DNA of 39,485 nucleotides from assembly GCA_035353335.1 (NCBI GenBank), contig DAOPZJ010000001.1, forward strand, positions 12,889 through 52,373, written 5' to 3'. The position numbers were made by a program, and so were the translations under genes. Below the pieces are notes generated by a model. The model ran no database searches, was not told where the DNA came from, and saw only the letters and a program-made list of their open reading frames with translations. The DNA comes from Oscillospiraceae bacterium (GTDB lineage Bacteria > Bacillota > Clostridia > Oscillospirales > JAKOTC01). Positions 8,178-16,080 of this stretch are shown piece by piece (the stretch's first letter is position 1; every line of letters begins with the position of its first letter).

Positions 8178-9281
8178 ATGACAGTATATTTGGGAGAAAA
8201 CCTCAAACGGCTGAGAAAAGAAAAAGGACTGACGCAGGAGAAACTGGCCGATTTTCTCGGGGTGTCGTTTCAGGCGGTGAGCAAGTGGGAGCGCGGAGAG
8301 ACTTTTCCGGACATCACAATGCTTCCGACAATTGCCTCGTTCTTCAACGTCACGGTCGACGAAATGCTCGGGGTCGGCAAAGCGGAGCGGGAGCGGCAGG
8401 CACAGGCTTATATCGATAATTATTACCGGTTGTGGAAATCCGGGGACATCCGTAAAGTGCGTGAGAAAATAAAAGAAGCAATCACTGAGTTTCCGGGTGA
8501 TTTTCGGCTGTTGGTGCGTTATTTGAATACGTTGATTACCGAGAAAAACACAAATGATAAAGGCGGATTTGAGATACTGGATGAAGCGAAAACGATTTAT
8601 GAAAATATTAACGAGTTTTGCACCGAGGACAGCATCCGGATATGGGCAAAAAGGTTGATTTGCACGTTATACAAACGGCTTAGCTTTGTCGAAAACAGCG
8701 GGATTCAACTCTCGGATATGGAAAAGATTCTCGATGAGATGCCGCTGATGCAGAATAGCCGCGACTATGTATCGACCTTTTTGTATCCGCCGGGAGAAAA
8801 AAAGCAGGAGGCCTGTAAAAACGCGGTGAGGGAACTGATATATCTGTTCGGCGGCGCAGTTAATAATCAATTTTATTGGTCCACCCAATACTCGCCGCAG
8901 GAAAAACTCAATGCCGCGAAAACCGTATTAGCGGTATACGAGGTTGTCTATCCCGACGGTGATTACGGAGAGAGCTGGATTCATGCGATCAATACCTGTT
9001 TATACGCGGGGAATTGGGCGTATCAATGTGGAAATTCAGAAGAAGCTGCGGTGTATCTAAAAAAAGGCGCAGAGATTGCAAAACGGTTCGATGAACTTCC
9101 CGATTGGCTGGAACAAAGTTCATTGCTCACAAGGGGATTAAAAACCGAAAAAAGCCGGATTCCGGTGTACGGTGAAAATCTGCGGGAACGCGCAAAAAAG
9201 ATGATTGGGCAATATGCTTTTGACGATGGGTTCAGGAAGACAGCCGAGTATAAAGAAGTCATAGAGATTTTGGAAAGTTAA
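8178..9281 (+). CDS. XRE-family transcriptional regulator with long helical C-terminal domain
   Basis: A 367-residue protein. Residues about 6-60 are a lambda-repressor-like helix-turn-helix (LRKEKGLTQEKLADFLGVS, then QAVSKWERGETFPD). The remaining 300 residues are predicted mostly helical and rich in aromatic and charged residues, as in the large class of clostridial XRE proteins with TPR-like sensor domains. The ATG at 8178 has AAAGGAG at ideal distance. Two palindromes in its own promoter suggest self-control. The gene is transcribed alone. The effector and other targets cannot be inferred. The nagB operon is next, but it has its own promoter. Confidence 0.85.
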   Translation: MTVYLGENLKRLRKEKGLTQEKLADFLGVSFQAVSKWERGETFPDITMLPTIASFFNVTVDEMLGVGKAERERQAQAYIDNYYRLWKSGDIRKVREKIKEAITEFPGDFRLLVRYLNTLITEKNTNDKGGFEILDEAKTIYENINEFCTEDSIRIWAKRLICTLYKRLSFVENSGIQLSDMEKILDEMPLMQNSRDYVSTFLYPPGEKKQEACKNAVRELIYLFGGAVNNQFYWSTQYSPQEKLNAAKTVLAVYEVVYPDGDYGESWIHAINTCLYAGNWAYQCGNSEEAAVYLKKGAEIAKRFDELPDWLEQSSLLTRGLKTEKSRIPVYGENLRERAKKMIGQYAFDDGFRKTAEYKEVIEILES

Positions 9282-9292
9282 GCGAATCGGAT

Positions 9293-9308
9293 CGGAGAGA
9301 AATCTCCG
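9293..9308 (+). terminator. Weak hairpin after the XRE regulator
   Basis: CGGAGA (9293-9298) and TCTCCG (9303-9308) flank a GAAA tetraloop. No real U-tract follows, so termination is uncertain. Confidence 0.3.
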
Positions 9309-9372
9309 TCTTAAAATTGTTAAGCGGTATATATTAAGGATGGCTGATGAATGCCACCACCATTGCAAAGTT

Positions 9373-9427
9373 TCAGGGAGTTCTCAAAACGAACTCCTTT
9401 CCCCATTCCCTTTGACAAGGGAGGCAA
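9373..9427. repeat. Dispersed palindromic repeat
   Basis: GGAGTTC and GAACTCC form one hairpin, and CCCTTTGACAAGGG forms a second. The latter ends in the GAGGCAA also seen at 26217-26263. The stretch 9282-9584 holds only this element, the weak hairpin and unassigned sequence. I see no supportable gene in it. Confidence 0.6.
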
Positions 9428-9566
9428 ATAAACGGAAACGCATGCTATCAAGCCTACGATCTTCAGATTCTACGACGAATTTGTAACCGGTATTTTGGCG
9501 ATGGACCAAGGTTGGAAGCGCGAGCTGCGTTGCGAACGGAACGTAGATTATAGGACGCGTTTGAGA

Positions 9567-9613
9567 CCGCCATCATGGCGGCGGTTGCAAAAACGCGGTA
9601 TAGATAATATAAT
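9567..9613 (+). promoter_or_regulatory. Promoter of nagB with an adjacent palindrome
   Basis: TTGCAA (9585-9590), a 17-nt spacer and TATAAT (9608-9613). A perfect hairpin or palindrome, CCGCCATCATGGCGG (9567-9581), ends 3 nt before the -35 box and could be an operator. The promoter lies within a longer open frame upstream of nagB, so that extension is not translated. Confidence 0.7.
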
Positions 9614-9668
9614 AAGAAGGTGCAAAAATACAGGTTACGAAAAACCGTTTAACGGAGGACTTCTATCC

Positions 9669-10382
9669 ATGAAAATTTTCGTTGATACCCCTGAAAATAT
9701 CGCGAGAACGGCGGCAAAACAGTATGTGTCGCTGCTGCGCGAAAAGCCGGGCGCGGTGCTCGGATTTGCCACCGGCTCGACGCCGCTGGGGCTTTACGGC
9801 GAACTGGCGCGGTTATGCAAAGCGGGGGAGATCAGCTTTAAAGAAGCAAGGACTTTCAACCTCGACGAATATGTCGGGATGAAGGGCACCGAGGAACAGA
9901 GTTATCGCAGGTTTATGGACGAAAATCTGTTCTCGAAAATCGATATCGCGCGTATCAATACCCATGTACCGTCCGGAATGGACATCGACGCCGCGCCGCT
10001 GTATGACGAGGCGATTGAAGCCGCGGGCGGAATCGATCTGCAGCTGCTCGGCATCGGCAACGACGGGCATATCGGATTCAACGAACCGGGTACGCCGTTC
10101 GGAAGCGGGACGCATCATGTCAAACTGACCGCAATGACTCGGGAGGCAAACGCGCGGTTTTTCGATTCCATCGGCGAAGTGCCGACGCATGCCGTCACGA
10201 TGGGGATTAAAACCGTAATGAACGCGAAAAAGATCATTTTTATCGCATTGGGCGAAGATAAAGCCGACATCGTAGCGAAGGCATTTTTGGGTGATGTGAC
10301 GCCCGAGGTGCCGGCATCGGTGCTGCAGCTGCACCCGTTTGTCGAGGTATATCTGGACGGTGCCGCTGCCGCAAAGCTTTAA
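9669..10382 (+). CDS. nagB: Glucosamine-6-phosphate deaminase
   Basis: A 237-residue enzyme that converts glucosamine 6-phosphate to fructose 6-phosphate and ammonia. Family motifs are LGFATGSTPLGLY (residues 31-43), FNLDEYVG with the catalytic Asp66, and GNDGHIGFNEPG with Asp132, His134 and Glu139, matching Asp72, Asp141, His143 and Glu148 of the E. coli enzyme. It lacks the C-terminal extension that carries the allosteric GlcNAc-6-P site in E. coli, as is usual in Gram-positives. The ATG at 9669 has GGAGG 10 nt upstream. It is the first gene of an operon with glmM and a hexapeptide acetyltransferase. This is unusual, since nagB is more often beside nagA. Confidence 0.95.
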   Translation: MKIFVDTPENIARTAAKQYVSLLREKPGAVLGFATGSTPLGLYGELARLCKAGEISFKEARTFNLDEYVGMKGTEEQSYRRFMDENLFSKIDIARINTHVPSGMDIDAAPLYDEAIEAAGGIDLQLLGIGNDGHIGFNEPGTPFGSGTHHVKLTAMTREANARFFDSIGEVPTHAVTMGIKTVMNAKKIIFIALGEDKADIVAKAFLGDVTPEVPASVLQLHPFVEVYLDGAAAAKL

Positions 10383-10405
10383 CTGATTACATAAAGGAGA
10401 GGGCA

Positions 10406-11749
10406 ATGGGCAAATATTTCGGAACCGACGGATTTCGCGGAGAGGCCAACGTCGGCCTGACCGTCGACCAGGCATTTTTGATCGGCAATTATCTCGGATG
10501 GTATTTCGGGCGGGAGCACAAGTGCTCAATCGTCATCGGAAAAGATACGCGCAGAAGCAGTTATATGTACGAAAATGCGCTGTGTGCGGGGATCACCGCG
10601 GCAGGTGCGGACGCATATATCCTGCACGTCACGACGACGCCGAGCGTCTCGTATGTCGCGCGCACCGAGGATTTTGACTGCGGCATCATGATCAGCGCGA
10701 GCCATAACCCGTTTCAGGATAACGGAATTAAGCTGTTAAACCGAAACGGCGAGAAGATGGACGCCGAGATTGAGGCCGAAATAGAACGGTATCTCGACGG
10801 AGAGATTCCGCGTCTGCCGCTTGCGACCGGTGAAAAGATCGGGCGCACGATCGACCATTACGCGGGAAGAAACCGTTATATCGGTTATCTGATCTCTCTG
10901 GCGGTCAATTCGTACCGGGGCATCAAAGTGGGGCTCGACTGCGCCAACGGCAGCACCTGGATGATTGCGAAAAGCGTGTTCGACGCCCTCGGTGCCGACA
11001 CCCATGTGATCAACAACACACCGGACGGGCTGAACGTCAACTTAAAATGCGGTTCCACCCACATCGAGGGGCTTCAGAAATTCGTCGTCGGAAACGGGCT
11101 CGACGTCGGATTCGCCTTCGACGGCGATGCCGACCGGTGCGTTGCGGTCGATGAGAACGGCGAGGTCGTCAACGGCGACAAGATCATGTATATCTGCGCG
11201 GCGAGCATGAAAAAGTTCGACCGGCTGGGCGATTCCAAGGTCGTGACCACCGTGATGTCCAATTTCGGATTATACAAAGCGCTCGACCAACTTGGGATCG
11301 GATATGAAAAAACCGCGGTCGGCGACAAATACGTCTATGAGAATATGGTCAAAAACAATCACCTGATCGGCGGCGAGCAGTCGGGGCATATCATCTTCCG
11401 TAAATATGCCAATACCGGCGACGGCATTATCACGGCGATCAAAGTGATGCAGGCGATGCTCGAAAACAAAATGCCGCTTTCTAAATTGGCAGAGCCCATG
11501 ATTGAATATCCGCAGGTGTTGAAAAATGTCCGTGTTAAGAATAAGGACGGAGCGCTGAATACCGCAACGGTCAAAGAAGCCGTGGCGAAAGCCGAGGCGA
11601 AACTCGGCGACAGCGGACGGGTGTTATTGCGAAAGAGCGGAACCGAGCCGGTTCTGCGTGTAATGGCGGAAGCGGCGGACGAAAAGACCTGCGAAGAACT
11701 GGTTGACGGCATAATCGCGGCGATCAAGGACGCGGGAATGTTGGCGTGA
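10406..11749 (+). CDS. glmM: Phosphoglucosamine mutase
   Basis: A 447-residue protein that interconverts glucosamine 6-phosphate and glucosamine 1-phosphate, feeding UDP-GlcNAc and peptidoglycan. The start GKYFGTDGFRG is typical of GlmM. The phosphoserine is Ser99 in ISASHNP, the Mg-binding loop is DGDADR (Asp239, Asp241, Asp243), and the phosphate-binding loop RKSGTEPVLRVM is near the C-terminus. The length agrees with the family. The ATG has GGAG upstream, and the gene follows nagB after 23 nt with no terminator, so the two are co-transcribed. Confidence 0.95.
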   Translation: MGKYFGTDGFRGEANVGLTVDQAFLIGNYLGWYFGREHKCSIVIGKDTRRSSYMYENALCAGITAAGADAYILHVTTTPSVSYVARTEDFDCGIMISASHNPFQDNGIKLLNRNGEKMDAEIEAEIERYLDGEIPRLPLATGEKIGRTIDHYAGRNRYIGYLISLAVNSYRGIKVGLDCANGSTWMIAKSVFDALGADTHVINNTPDGLNVNLKCGSTHIEGLQKFVVGNGLDVGFAFDGDADRCVAVDENGEVVNGDKIMYICAASMKKFDRLGDSKVVTTVMSNFGLYKALDQLGIGYEKTAVGDKYVYENMVKNNHLIGGEQSGHIIFRKYANTGDGIITAIKVMQAMLENKMPLSKLAEPMIEYPQVLKNVRVKNKDGALNTATVKEAVAKAEAKLGDSGRVLLRKSGTEPVLRVMAEAADEKTCEELVDGIIAAIKDAGMLA

Positions 11750-11767
11750 TGAACCGGAGGATTTTAT

Positions 11768-12430
11768 ATGATTTATAAAACGGCCGAATTGCTTGACTTG
11801 ACCAAAACCAAAGCTGCACCGTTGCTTTCAGGCACGCAATATCCCTGGGAAGCGCTTGATAAGCTGAAGGGCTTTATTCTTGAACTCGGGGCGACTTTGT
11901 CTGAAGAGGAATATAACCACCCGAAACCGGACGTCTGGATTGCGAAAGACGCGGAGGTTTTCGGGTCGGCTTATATCAAAGGGCCGTGTATCATCGGGCA
12001 CAAGACCGAGGTGCGCCAGTGCGCGTTTATTCGGGGCAGCGCGCTGGTCGGCGACGGCTGTGTGGTCGGCAACTCGACCGAACTGAAAAATGTGATTCTA
12101 TTCGATGGGGTGCAGGTTCCGCACTTCAACTATGTCGGCGATTCTGTTTTAGGATACAAGGCGCATATGGGCGCAGGCGCGATCACTTCAAACGTCAAAA
12201 GCAACAAGACGGATGTGGCGATCAAGGACTGCGGCGAATGCCTTGCGACCGGGCGGCACAAGCTCGGTGCGATTTTGGGTGACTTTGTCGAGGTCGGCTG
12301 CAACAGCGTGCTGAATCCGGGCACCGTGATCGGACGAAACACCAACATCTATCCGCTGTCGAGCGTGCGCGGAGTGATTCCTGCGGACTGCATTTTTAAA
12401 ACCGGCGGCGTGGTTGTGAAAAAATATTAA
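11768..12430 (+). CDS. Left-handed beta-helix acetyltransferase, GlmU C-terminal-domain-like
   Basis: A 220-residue hexapeptide-repeat protein. VPHFNYVGDSVLG and GAGAITSN (residues 117-142) align with HLTYLGDAEIG and GAGTITCN of GlmU. His119 thus corresponds to the catalytic His of the GlmU acetyltransferase domain. The uridylyltransferase domain is absent. It follows glmM after 18 nt with GGAGG in front of its ATG. The inferred role is acetylation of the glucosamine 1-phosphate made by GlmM. A separate enzyme would then be needed to make UDP-GlcNAc, or a full GlmU exists elsewhere. It could instead act on another sugar phosphate or nucleotide. Confidence 0.8.
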   Translation: MIYKTAELLDLTKTKAAPLLSGTQYPWEALDKLKGFILELGATLSEEEYNHPKPDVWIAKDAEVFGSAYIKGPCIIGHKTEVRQCAFIRGSALVGDGCVVGNSTELKNVILFDGVQVPHFNYVGDSVLGYKAHMGAGAITSNVKSNKTDVAIKDCGECLATGRHKLGAILGDFVEVGCNSVLNPGTVIGRNTNIYPLSSVRGVIPADCIFKTGGVVVKKY

Positions 12431-12457
12431 TACGGATCGTATATAGGCGATATAAAA

Positions 12458-12494
12458 ATACCCCAAGTTCGAATTTAATCCGAACTTGGGGTAT
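12458..12494. terminator. Bidirectional terminator between convergent operons
   Basis: A perfect 14-bp stem (12458-12471 with 12481-12494) has a 9-nt loop. The minus-strand transcript ends in a TTTTTA tract; the plus-strand tract is TTGCTTT. The stop codon of the minus-strand lipoprotein gene (12475-12477) lies in the loop, so its last codons form one arm. Confidence 0.85.
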
Positions 12495-13233
12495 TGCTTT
12501 GCTCCGGGTCGCATTGTCCTGATAATGCGGATTGTTCTTCGGGTGCACAGATGGCTATGTAAGAATCGATGTATTTCGTAATGGCCATATTGACTTCATC
12601 CGCTAAAAAATAACGGTCTTTGCCCCTTGGCGTACCGTCCTGAAAGGTGCTTCCCATTGAAACGGGGTCATAAACTTCAAAATAGGTCTTTCCGTCGACG
12701 ACCCGATACCCTTTTATGATGATATAGTGGGTTGTGGCAGATCCGTATTTATGAATGCGATCTTCCTGTTTTAATGCGGCAGATATGTATTTCATGTCCA
12801 GCGGAACAAGGAGAATTCGCCCTTTTGTAATATCCTCTTTCATTTTAGAGACATCGACGGATTTCACGACAGAGAAGGGGATTTCAATGTGTTTAAGGTA
12901 GTTTTGAACAGTCGGATACGGCCAGCCCGAACCGCCCGGGTCGTAATATTCCCTTGCCTGTTCAACGGTTTCGGGAAAATCTTTTTTGTACCATTCGGCG
13001 GCCATGACGCAGCAGGCGGGCCCGCAGTTCTTGCTCCCGTAGATACCGGTGTCAAATTGATCAATGTACCAATCATAATCCCGGTCGCTGCAGACATAAC
13101 GGGTCTCTGTTCTCCCGAGTCCCCATGCTTTGAGATTTTCGCGGGAAATCGGAGTTCCGACATTTTTGCCGCAGCCCGCGACAAACAGCACTGCCGCCGC
13201 GAAAACCGACAGGAGTTTGACGGAGTTTTTCAT
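12475..13233 (-). CDS. Lipoprotein with C39-like cysteine peptidase domain
   Basis: A 252-residue protein. A lipoprotein signal precedes the lipobox LFVAGC with lipidated Cys21, so it is anchored outside the membrane. The rest fits a papain-fold C39-like peptidase: Cys70 in the NCGPACC motif, His169 in TTHYIIIKGY and Asp189 in FEVYDP. There is no ABC transporter domain, so it is not a bacteriocin exporter. AAGG lies 8 nt before the ATG. It follows the metallo-hydrolase gene by 23 nt and is probably co-transcribed from the promoter at 14117-14145. The peptide substrate is unknown. An inactive or amidase role is possible. Confidence 0.8.
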   Translation of the reverse strand: MKNSVKLLSVFAAAVLFVAGCGKNVGTPISRENLKAWGLGRTETRYVCSDRDYDWYIDQFDTGIYGSKNCGPACCVMAAEWYKKDFPETVEQAREYYDPGGSGWPYPTVQNYLKHIEIPFSVVKSVDVSKMKEDITKGRILLVPLDMKYISAALKQEDRIHKYGSATTHYIIIKGYRVVDGKTYFEVYDPVSMGSTFQDGTPRGKDRYFLADEVNMAITKYIDSYIAICAPEEQSALSGQCDPEQSNTPSSD

Positions 13234-13256
13234 GGCGGAACCTTCACTTTAAACTA

Positions 13257-14021
13257 TCAGATGTGAATGGTCATGCCGTCATAGACGGGGATCATACCTT
13301 CGGGGGCAAGACGGGCGGTGCGCTCGGCGTGGGTGTCATGGTGCAGACCGCGGGACATATGCGAGAGATAGATTTTGGTGTCCGCTGTGGTAATGCCGAA
13401 AGAAGCGAATGACTTTAACATCATACGGATCATCGGGATGGAATTATGCTCGGCCATGCGGTAATCGCCGTCGTAGTCGCCGACGGTGGCATCAAGGATC
13501 ATCGCGTCGAAAGCGGCGTTCTTGAGATAATAATAGCCCTTATTCAACATCCACGCGCCGTCGCAGCCGTAGAAAAACTTTTTTCCGCCGTGCTGAAAGA
13601 TATAGTGGACGGGAAAAGCGTCGTGATTGGCTTCGATGGCGCTGACTGTGATGCCGCTGCAGTCGTATTCAGTCAGAGGAGCAATTCCGATTATCTGCGC
13701 GCCTGTCAGCTGCAAATCGGCATCGGCTCTGCACCGGATACGCAGCTTTGCGCCGTGCACAATCAATTCGGAGACGGCTTCGGGGCGGAAATGGTCATCG
13801 TGCAGATGGGTCAGAAAAATGTCGGTGACGGACGAAAGCGGGATTTTCAGGATATTCAGCGCGCCGACGGTGTGAGGCCCGCAGTCGATGAGAATATGAC
13901 CGTTAACCAGTACCGACGAGCAGCGGCGGATGTCGCTGTCAAAGCGGTCTTTGCAGAAGGTTTCGAGTTCCGGGGAAAAATCGGCGGCGCCGGTGCCGAG
14001 GAAGGTGAGTTCGAATGACAT
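13257..14021 (-). CDS. Metallo-beta-lactamase-fold hydrolase (PhnP/RNase Z-like branch)
   Basis: A 254-residue protein starting SFELTFLGTGAADF, as in PhnP- and RNase Z-like MBL hydrolases. The metal motif is THLHDDHF (His72, His74, Asp76, His77). A further His comes in AIEANHDAF, followed by YGCDGAW and a late LSHMSRGLHHDTH. It may hydrolyse a phosphodiester or cyclic phosphate, but the sequence does not fix the substrate. The start at 14021 is preferred over upstream in-frame codons because GAGG lies 9 nt before it; an ATG at 14036 is possible. It is the first gene of the transcript that includes the C39-like lipoprotein. Confidence 0.8.
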   Translation of the reverse strand: MSFELTFLGTGAADFSPELETFCKDRFDSDIRRCSSVLVNGHILIDCGPHTVGALNILKIPLSSVTDIFLTHLHDDHFRPEAVSELIVHGAKLRIRCRADADLQLTGAQIIGIAPLTEYDCSGITVSAIEANHDAFPVHYIFQHGGKKFFYGCDGAWMLNKGYYYLKNAAFDAMILDATVGDYDGDYRMAEHNSIPMIRMMLKSFASFGITTADTKIYLSHMSRGLHHDTHAERTARLAPEGMIPVYDGMTIHI

Positions 14022-14116
14022 TTGAAGTGGCCTCATACAGATGATATTTCCATATAGTATATGCGAATATAAATAATACAAAATGTTTAGTTATATCCGG
14101 CACTTTGGATGCAATC

Positions 14117-14145
14117 AGTATAGCTAATTGGCTGAAGGTTGTCAA
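14117..14145 (-). promoter_or_regulatory. Sigma-A promoter of the MBL/lipoprotein operon
   Basis: On the minus strand, TTGACA (14140-14145), a 17-nt spacer and TATACT (14117-14122). Its -35 box overlaps the -35 box of the divergent promoter. Confidence 0.85.
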
Positions 14146-14167
14146 TCGAACGCTTTCGGTGTATAAT
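14139..14167 (+). promoter_or_regulatory. Sigma-A promoter of the sugar isomerase gene
   Basis: TTGTCA (14139-14144), a 17-nt spacer and TATAAT (14162-14167). The two divergent promoters share TTGTCAA, so they probably compete for polymerase or are controlled together. Confidence 0.8.
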
Positions 14168-14259
14168 AATGGGGAAAATTTAATGACCAACCGGTATATT
14201 TGATAAAAATAAAAATCTCTGCCGGGCGGTTATTGATAAAAGAAAGGTCTAATAAAAAG

Positions 14260-15171
14260 ATGAAAAAATGTGTTCAGAGCGCTATGATTACCGATGTGAT
14301 GGGACTGCGGGAGGGCTTCGCCGCGATCAAGCGGGCGGGGTTCGACGCGGTAGATTACAACATCGACATGCTCTATTCCTGGAACGAGATCATGAGCGGA
14401 AAACCCTCGGAAAAATTCAAAGACGAAAATCTGATACCGTTTATGACCGAAGTGCGCGACGCGGCTCGTGAAAACGGCGTCGAGTTCGGCCAGATGCACG
14501 CGCCGTTTCCCTCCTGGGTCGACGGCAACGGAAAAACCAGCAAAAACGTTTTCGAGACGATTGTCAAGAGCATCGAGATGTGCGAATTCTGCGGCTGCCC
14601 GCGCATCATCATCCACCCCGGTTTCGTCGGAAATCCTCATTCGCCGCTGACGAAAGAGCGCGAACATGAGGTCAACATCAAACTGTACACCGCTTTGATA
14701 CCCTATTTGAAAAAGCATCATGTCATCTGCTGTTTGGAGAATATGTTCCGGTATGACAGCGAAAAAAAGCACATCTATGCGGGAATCTGCTCCGACGTCA
14801 AAGAGGCGATTGCTTTCATCGACGAGCTGAACGGAATTGCCGGGGAGCGGTTGTTTGGGTTCTGCCTGGACACCGGCCATCTGAACCTGATCGGCGCGGA
14901 CCAATATGAATTTATTCTGGCGCTCGGAGACCGCCTCGAGACGCTGCACATTCAGGACAATCACGGCACCGAAGACGAGCATATCGCTCCGTATATGGGC
15001 AACATCATCTGGGACCGCTTCTGCAAGGGGCTGCGCGACATCGGCTATAAGGGCAATCTGAGCTTCGAGACCTATAACGCGCTCAATCTCTATCCGGTTG
15101 AACTTCGGGAGAGCATCCTGAAGCTGCTCGGCGACACCGCGGAGCATTTCAGGAGAAAAGTCCGGGATTGA
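14260..15171 (+). CDS. Sugar phosphate isomerase/epimerase, xylose-isomerase-like TIM barrel
   Basis: A 303-residue protein of the AP-endonuclease-2/xylose-isomerase-like superfamily. The expected metal and catalytic residues appear in order: Glu in CCLENMF, Asp and His in FCLDTGHLNL, His in LHIQDNHG and Glu in LSFETYNA near the C-terminus. Such proteins isomerise or epimerise sugars, inositols or sugar acids; the substrate here is unknown. The ATG at 14260 is preferred because AAAGG precedes it. An upstream TTG at 14200 would add 20 unlikely residues. The context with AraD, GH28-like and mannosidase genes suggests carbohydrate catabolism. Confidence 0.82.
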   Translation: MKKCVQSAMITDVMGLREGFAAIKRAGFDAVDYNIDMLYSWNEIMSGKPSEKFKDENLIPFMTEVRDAARENGVEFGQMHAPFPSWVDGNGKTSKNVFETIVKSIEMCEFCGCPRIIIHPGFVGNPHSPLTKEREHEVNIKLYTALIPYLKKHHVICCLENMFRYDSEKKHIYAGICSDVKEAIAFIDELNGIAGERLFGFCLDTGHLNLIGADQYEFILALGDRLETLHIQDNHGTEDEHIAPYMGNIIWDRFCKGLRDIGYKGNLSFETYNALNLYPVELRESILKLLGDTAEHFRRKVRD

Positions 15172-15182
15172 CCGAAAACCAC

Positions 15183-15211
15183 TTCCCATACCAACTTTTT
15201 TATGTTATAAT
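15183..15211 (+). promoter_or_regulatory. Probable promoter of the lipoprotein gene at 15261
   Basis: TATAAT at 15206-15211 is a perfect -10 box. The -35 box TTCCCA, 17 nt upstream, is poor. Confidence 0.45.
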
Positions 15212-15260
15212 GACTGCGCCATACAAAGTACCGCTATTAATTAAACAGGAGGAACACGAC

Positions 15261-15947
15261 ATGAAAAAATGGATTTCTCTCATTCTCGCGCTTGTCCTGA
15301 TGGTGATGCTGCCCGGCTGCGGTTTGCTGCGCAGAATTGTCTCCAATGCGGGGAAAGCTGTATCGGAGATCACCGAATCCGGCGAACCATCCGAACCGGA
15401 AACCGAAAGTTCCGCCGAAACAGTCAGTAATTATGATTACAGCGCCACAGACACCATTTACGGGCAGATGTCCGCTTCTGAAAAACAGGCGTTTATCGAA
15501 CAGGCCAAGCTCTCCGGTACCGATGTCACTTTCAATGCGGACGGAAGCACGACGTTTACTTATGAGGACGGCTCTGTCACAAAGCAAAACGCCGACGGAA
15601 CCTGGACGTATTCTGACGAAGACGGGACGGCAACCACGCAGTTCGGCGGGGAATGGCCGGACAACGAATTCACCCGTCTGGTTCCGAAACCCGATTTCGG
15701 AGAGTTGTTCGGAGCGGTCACGGAAGAAAAATCCTTCATCGTGATGTTCACAAACCCCGATTTGAACAAGATGCGCGCCTATATCCAAGCCGTGAAAGCC
15801 AAAGGCTTTACCATCGACGCGGAAAATACAGACGAGACTGCGTTCGGCGTCACCGTATTGAGTTATAAAGCGAAAAACGCCGCCGGCTTCGAGGTCACGG
15901 TAGCAAGCGCGGCGGGCGTGAACAGCATCTCGATATCGAAGGAATAA
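15261..15947 (+). CDS. Lipoprotein of unknown function
   Basis: A 228-residue protein. A classic lipoprotein signal ends in LPGC (lipidated Cys20). An acidic Ser/Glu/Pro linker follows (about residues 35-60), then a repetitive stretch of DG-containing beta strands (DGSTTFTYEDGSV, NADGTWTYSDEDG), and finally a compact alpha/beta domain beginning near WPDNEFTRLVPKPDFG. I do not recognise a catalytic motif. Similar small lipoproteins of unknown function are frequent in Clostridia. The ATG at 15261 has AGGAGG directly upstream. It has its own -10 box and a strong terminator. Confidence 0.8.
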   Translation: MKKWISLILALVLMVMLPGCGLLRRIVSNAGKAVSEITESGEPSEPETESSAETVSNYDYSATDTIYGQMSASEKQAFIEQAKLSGTDVTFNADGSTTFTYEDGSVTKQNADGTWTYSDEDGTATTQFGGEWPDNEFTRLVPKPDFGELFGAVTEEKSFIVMFTNPDLNKMRAYIQAVKAKGFTIDAENTDETAFGVTVLSYKAKNAAGFEVTVASAAGVNSISISKE

Positions 15948-15966
15948 TTAAAGGGATAAAGTACTG

Positions 15967-15994
15967 CAGCGCGGCATTGCCGCGCTGTTTTTTT
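15967..15994 (+). terminator. Strong terminator after the lipoprotein gene
   Basis: CAGCGCGGC and GCCGCGCTG enclose ATT and are followed by seven T. Confidence 0.95.
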
Positions 15995-15997
15995 CTG

Positions 15998-16020
15998 ATC
16001 AACATTTTATACATGTTGAT
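15998..16020. promoter_or_regulatory. 23-bp inverted repeat, candidate operator of the mannosidase genes
   Basis: ATCAACAT (15998-16005) and ATGTTGAT (16013-16020) are perfect 8-bp arms 7 nt apart. They overlap the -35 box of the mannosidase promoter. The shape suits a dimeric repressor such as a LacI or GntR protein, but no such gene is in the window. Confidence 0.55.
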
Positions 16021-16043
16021 TTTCCCGAGGATTGAATTATAAT
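16016..16043 (+). promoter_or_regulatory. Sigma-A promoter of the tandem mannosidase genes
   Basis: TTGATT (16016-16021), a 16-nt spacer and TATAAT (16038-16043). Confidence 0.65.
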
Positions 16044-16080
16044 AAAAGCAATGTTTTGCCTGAAGAGAAAGGATTCATTT

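Noticed and set aside
9495..9668. N-terminal extension of nagB
   Set aside because: The nagB promoter lies inside it, and GGAGG directly precedes the ATG at 9669.
9436..9668. glmS-type ribozyme or GlcN-6-P riboswitch upstream of nagB
   Set aside because: The transcript would start only about 50 nt before the ATG, too short for the ribozyme, and no glmS core is visible.
14230..15189. 319-codon minus-strand frame opposite the sugar isomerase
   Set aside because: It is a shadow of the isomerase gene, whose metal-binding motifs and promoter are clear on the plus strand.
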